Of a stretch of DNA of 64,000 nt, positions 63,610-64,000 are shown piece by piece. Positions within the stretch are counted from its first letter, which is position 1, and each line of letters starts with the position of its first letter. The notes under the pieces were generated by a model that worked only from the letters and a program-made list of their open reading frames with translations, was not told the origin of the DNA and did no database searches. Both the position numbers and the translations under genes were made by a program. The DNA is taken from positions 186,001 through 250,000 of the forward strand of contig CALSOU010000001.1 of NCBI GenBank assembly GCA_943788055.1. Direction: 5' to 3'. This stretch comes from an uncultured Saprospiraceae bacterium. GTDB lineage: Bacteria; Bacteroidota; Bacteroidia; Chitinophagales; Saprospiraceae.

Positions 63610-64000
63610 CTAGCCAAATTGATTCCAATTTGTTATACCTTTTCTGAAAACTTGATAGTGATCATATACCTTTTTCGCAAATGCATCTTTATCTGTTAGT
63701 GTCTGCATGACAGACTCTGTAGCACCTTTTAAAGCACTAAGAGTATCTTCTGAAAATGTGCGAATCTGTACATCCGATTCATCTAGTATTTTCTGCAAAT
63801 AGATATTGTTTTTTGCCTCAAAAGCACTTAATGACCAAATATTTTGTCTAGCACTTGCAGTTTCTAAAATTGCCTGAAACTCTTTTGGTAATGCCTCCCA
63901 AGCTTCTCGATTAACTATGTTTTCAAGAATAGGTCCTGGTTCATGCCATCCTGGATAGTAGTAGTACTTTGCTATTTTGTGAAAACCCATCAAGTAATCA
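63610..64000 (-). CDS. TRAP transporter solute-binding protein DctP, C-terminal part (partial)
   Basis: The frame enters from beyond the window end and stops at 63610; 130 residues are visible. GFHKIAKYYYYPGWHEPGP and NREAWEALPKEFQAILETAS are typical of the C-terminal lobe of DctP-type TRAP solute-binding proteins, which carry organic acids (often C4-dicarboxylates or sugar acids) to the DctQM permease. The permease genes are not downstream in this window, where a 259-base gap and the Na/Pi gene follow. They may lie on the other side. Confidence 0.88.
   Translation of the reverse strand, partial: DYLMGFHKIAKYYYYPGWHEPGPILENIVNREAWEALPKEFQAILETASARQNIWSLSAFEAKNNIYLQKILDESDVQIRTFSEDTLSALKGATESVMQTLTDKDAFAKKVYDHYQVFRKGITNWNQFG

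Noticed and set aside
1-64000. An alternative genetic code to explain the in-frame stops
   Set aside because: TAA, TAG and TGA all end intact genes throughout the window, and the interrupted sites correspond to several different amino acids, so no single reassignment fits.
1-64000. Insertion sequences, phage genes, retrons, integrases
   Set aside because: I looked for transposase, reverse transcriptase, integrase and capsid-type proteins and for long terminal inverted repeats, and recognised none.

Overview
The window is A+T-rich DNA from the phylum Bacteroidota, most likely a marine, Saprospiraceae- or Cytophagia-like lineage; this placement is an inference from gene content. The evidence is several long secreted proteins ending in type IX secretion (T9SS) sorting domains (short N-P-aromatic start, final YF-type strand), SprB-type repeats, lipoproteins with LxxSC-type lipoboxes, choice-of-anchor domains, an epimerase-type threonine dehydrogenase paired with Kbl, and TAnnTTTG-like -7 elements instead of E. 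coli-type promoters. There is no phage, insertion sequence, integrase or CRISPR array that I can recognise.

Layout. 1-7.5 kb: end of a DNA/RNA endonuclease, a HerA-like ATPase, a PhoD-like phosphatase, a convergent T9SS protein and an M1 peptidase. 7.6-14.4 kb: a minus-strand operon of ABC exporter, HlyD adaptor, TolC channel and an atypical pyruvate kinase, divergent from a TetR regulator. 14.5-22.1 kb: a repeat lipoprotein, a frameshifted T9SS protein, an ABC-F ATPase, then a tight operon (NAD-binding protein, exported peptide deformylase, GNAT) and a di-haem peroxidase. 22.2-23.8 kb: RluA synthase. 23.9-27.9 kb: a decay island of broken genes around a tRNA-Arg. 28-30.2 kb: threonine catabolism (Tdh-Kbl). 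30.2-35.2 kb: a T9SS protein, then an operon of a 701-residue unknown protein, a small PD-(D/E)XK protein and a truncated haemoglobin, then a MORN-like lipoprotein. 35.4-41.8 kb: OadG-like protein, ferredoxin, Mrp-NifU-PyrF cluster and fatty acid hydroxylase interleaved with broken msrA, GNAT and lysA genes. 42-49.6 kb: DnaQ/GIY-YIG nuclease, NamZ-like muramidase, a broken PNGase-like T9SS protein, a truncated DUF1304 gene, DCC and DUF1573 proteins. 49.7-54.1 kb: a heavily broken SprB-repeat protein and a CBM9-like lipoprotein with one nonsense codon. 54.1-64 kb: thioesterases, a choice-of-anchor B T9SS protein, MiaA, PlsC-like acyltransferase, asparaginase, a broken DinB gene, a Na/Pi cotransporter and the end of a TRAP solute-binding protein.

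The most striking property is how many genes are broken. I count at least a dozen. The short enzymes (msrA, GNAT, lysA, DinB, pyruvate kinase, CBM9 lipoprotein) are broken mostly by in-frame stop codons while their reading frame stays intact, whereas the long T9SS proteins are broken by frameshifts. Either this genome is in a burst of gene loss, or part of the sequence carries base and indel errors. Intact candidates for unusual biology are the ABC exporter with degenerate ATPase motifs in an operon with pyruvate kinase, the lipoprotein form of peptide deformylase, and the unknown 701-residue protein that looks like a superfamily 1 helicase without its ATP-binding loop.
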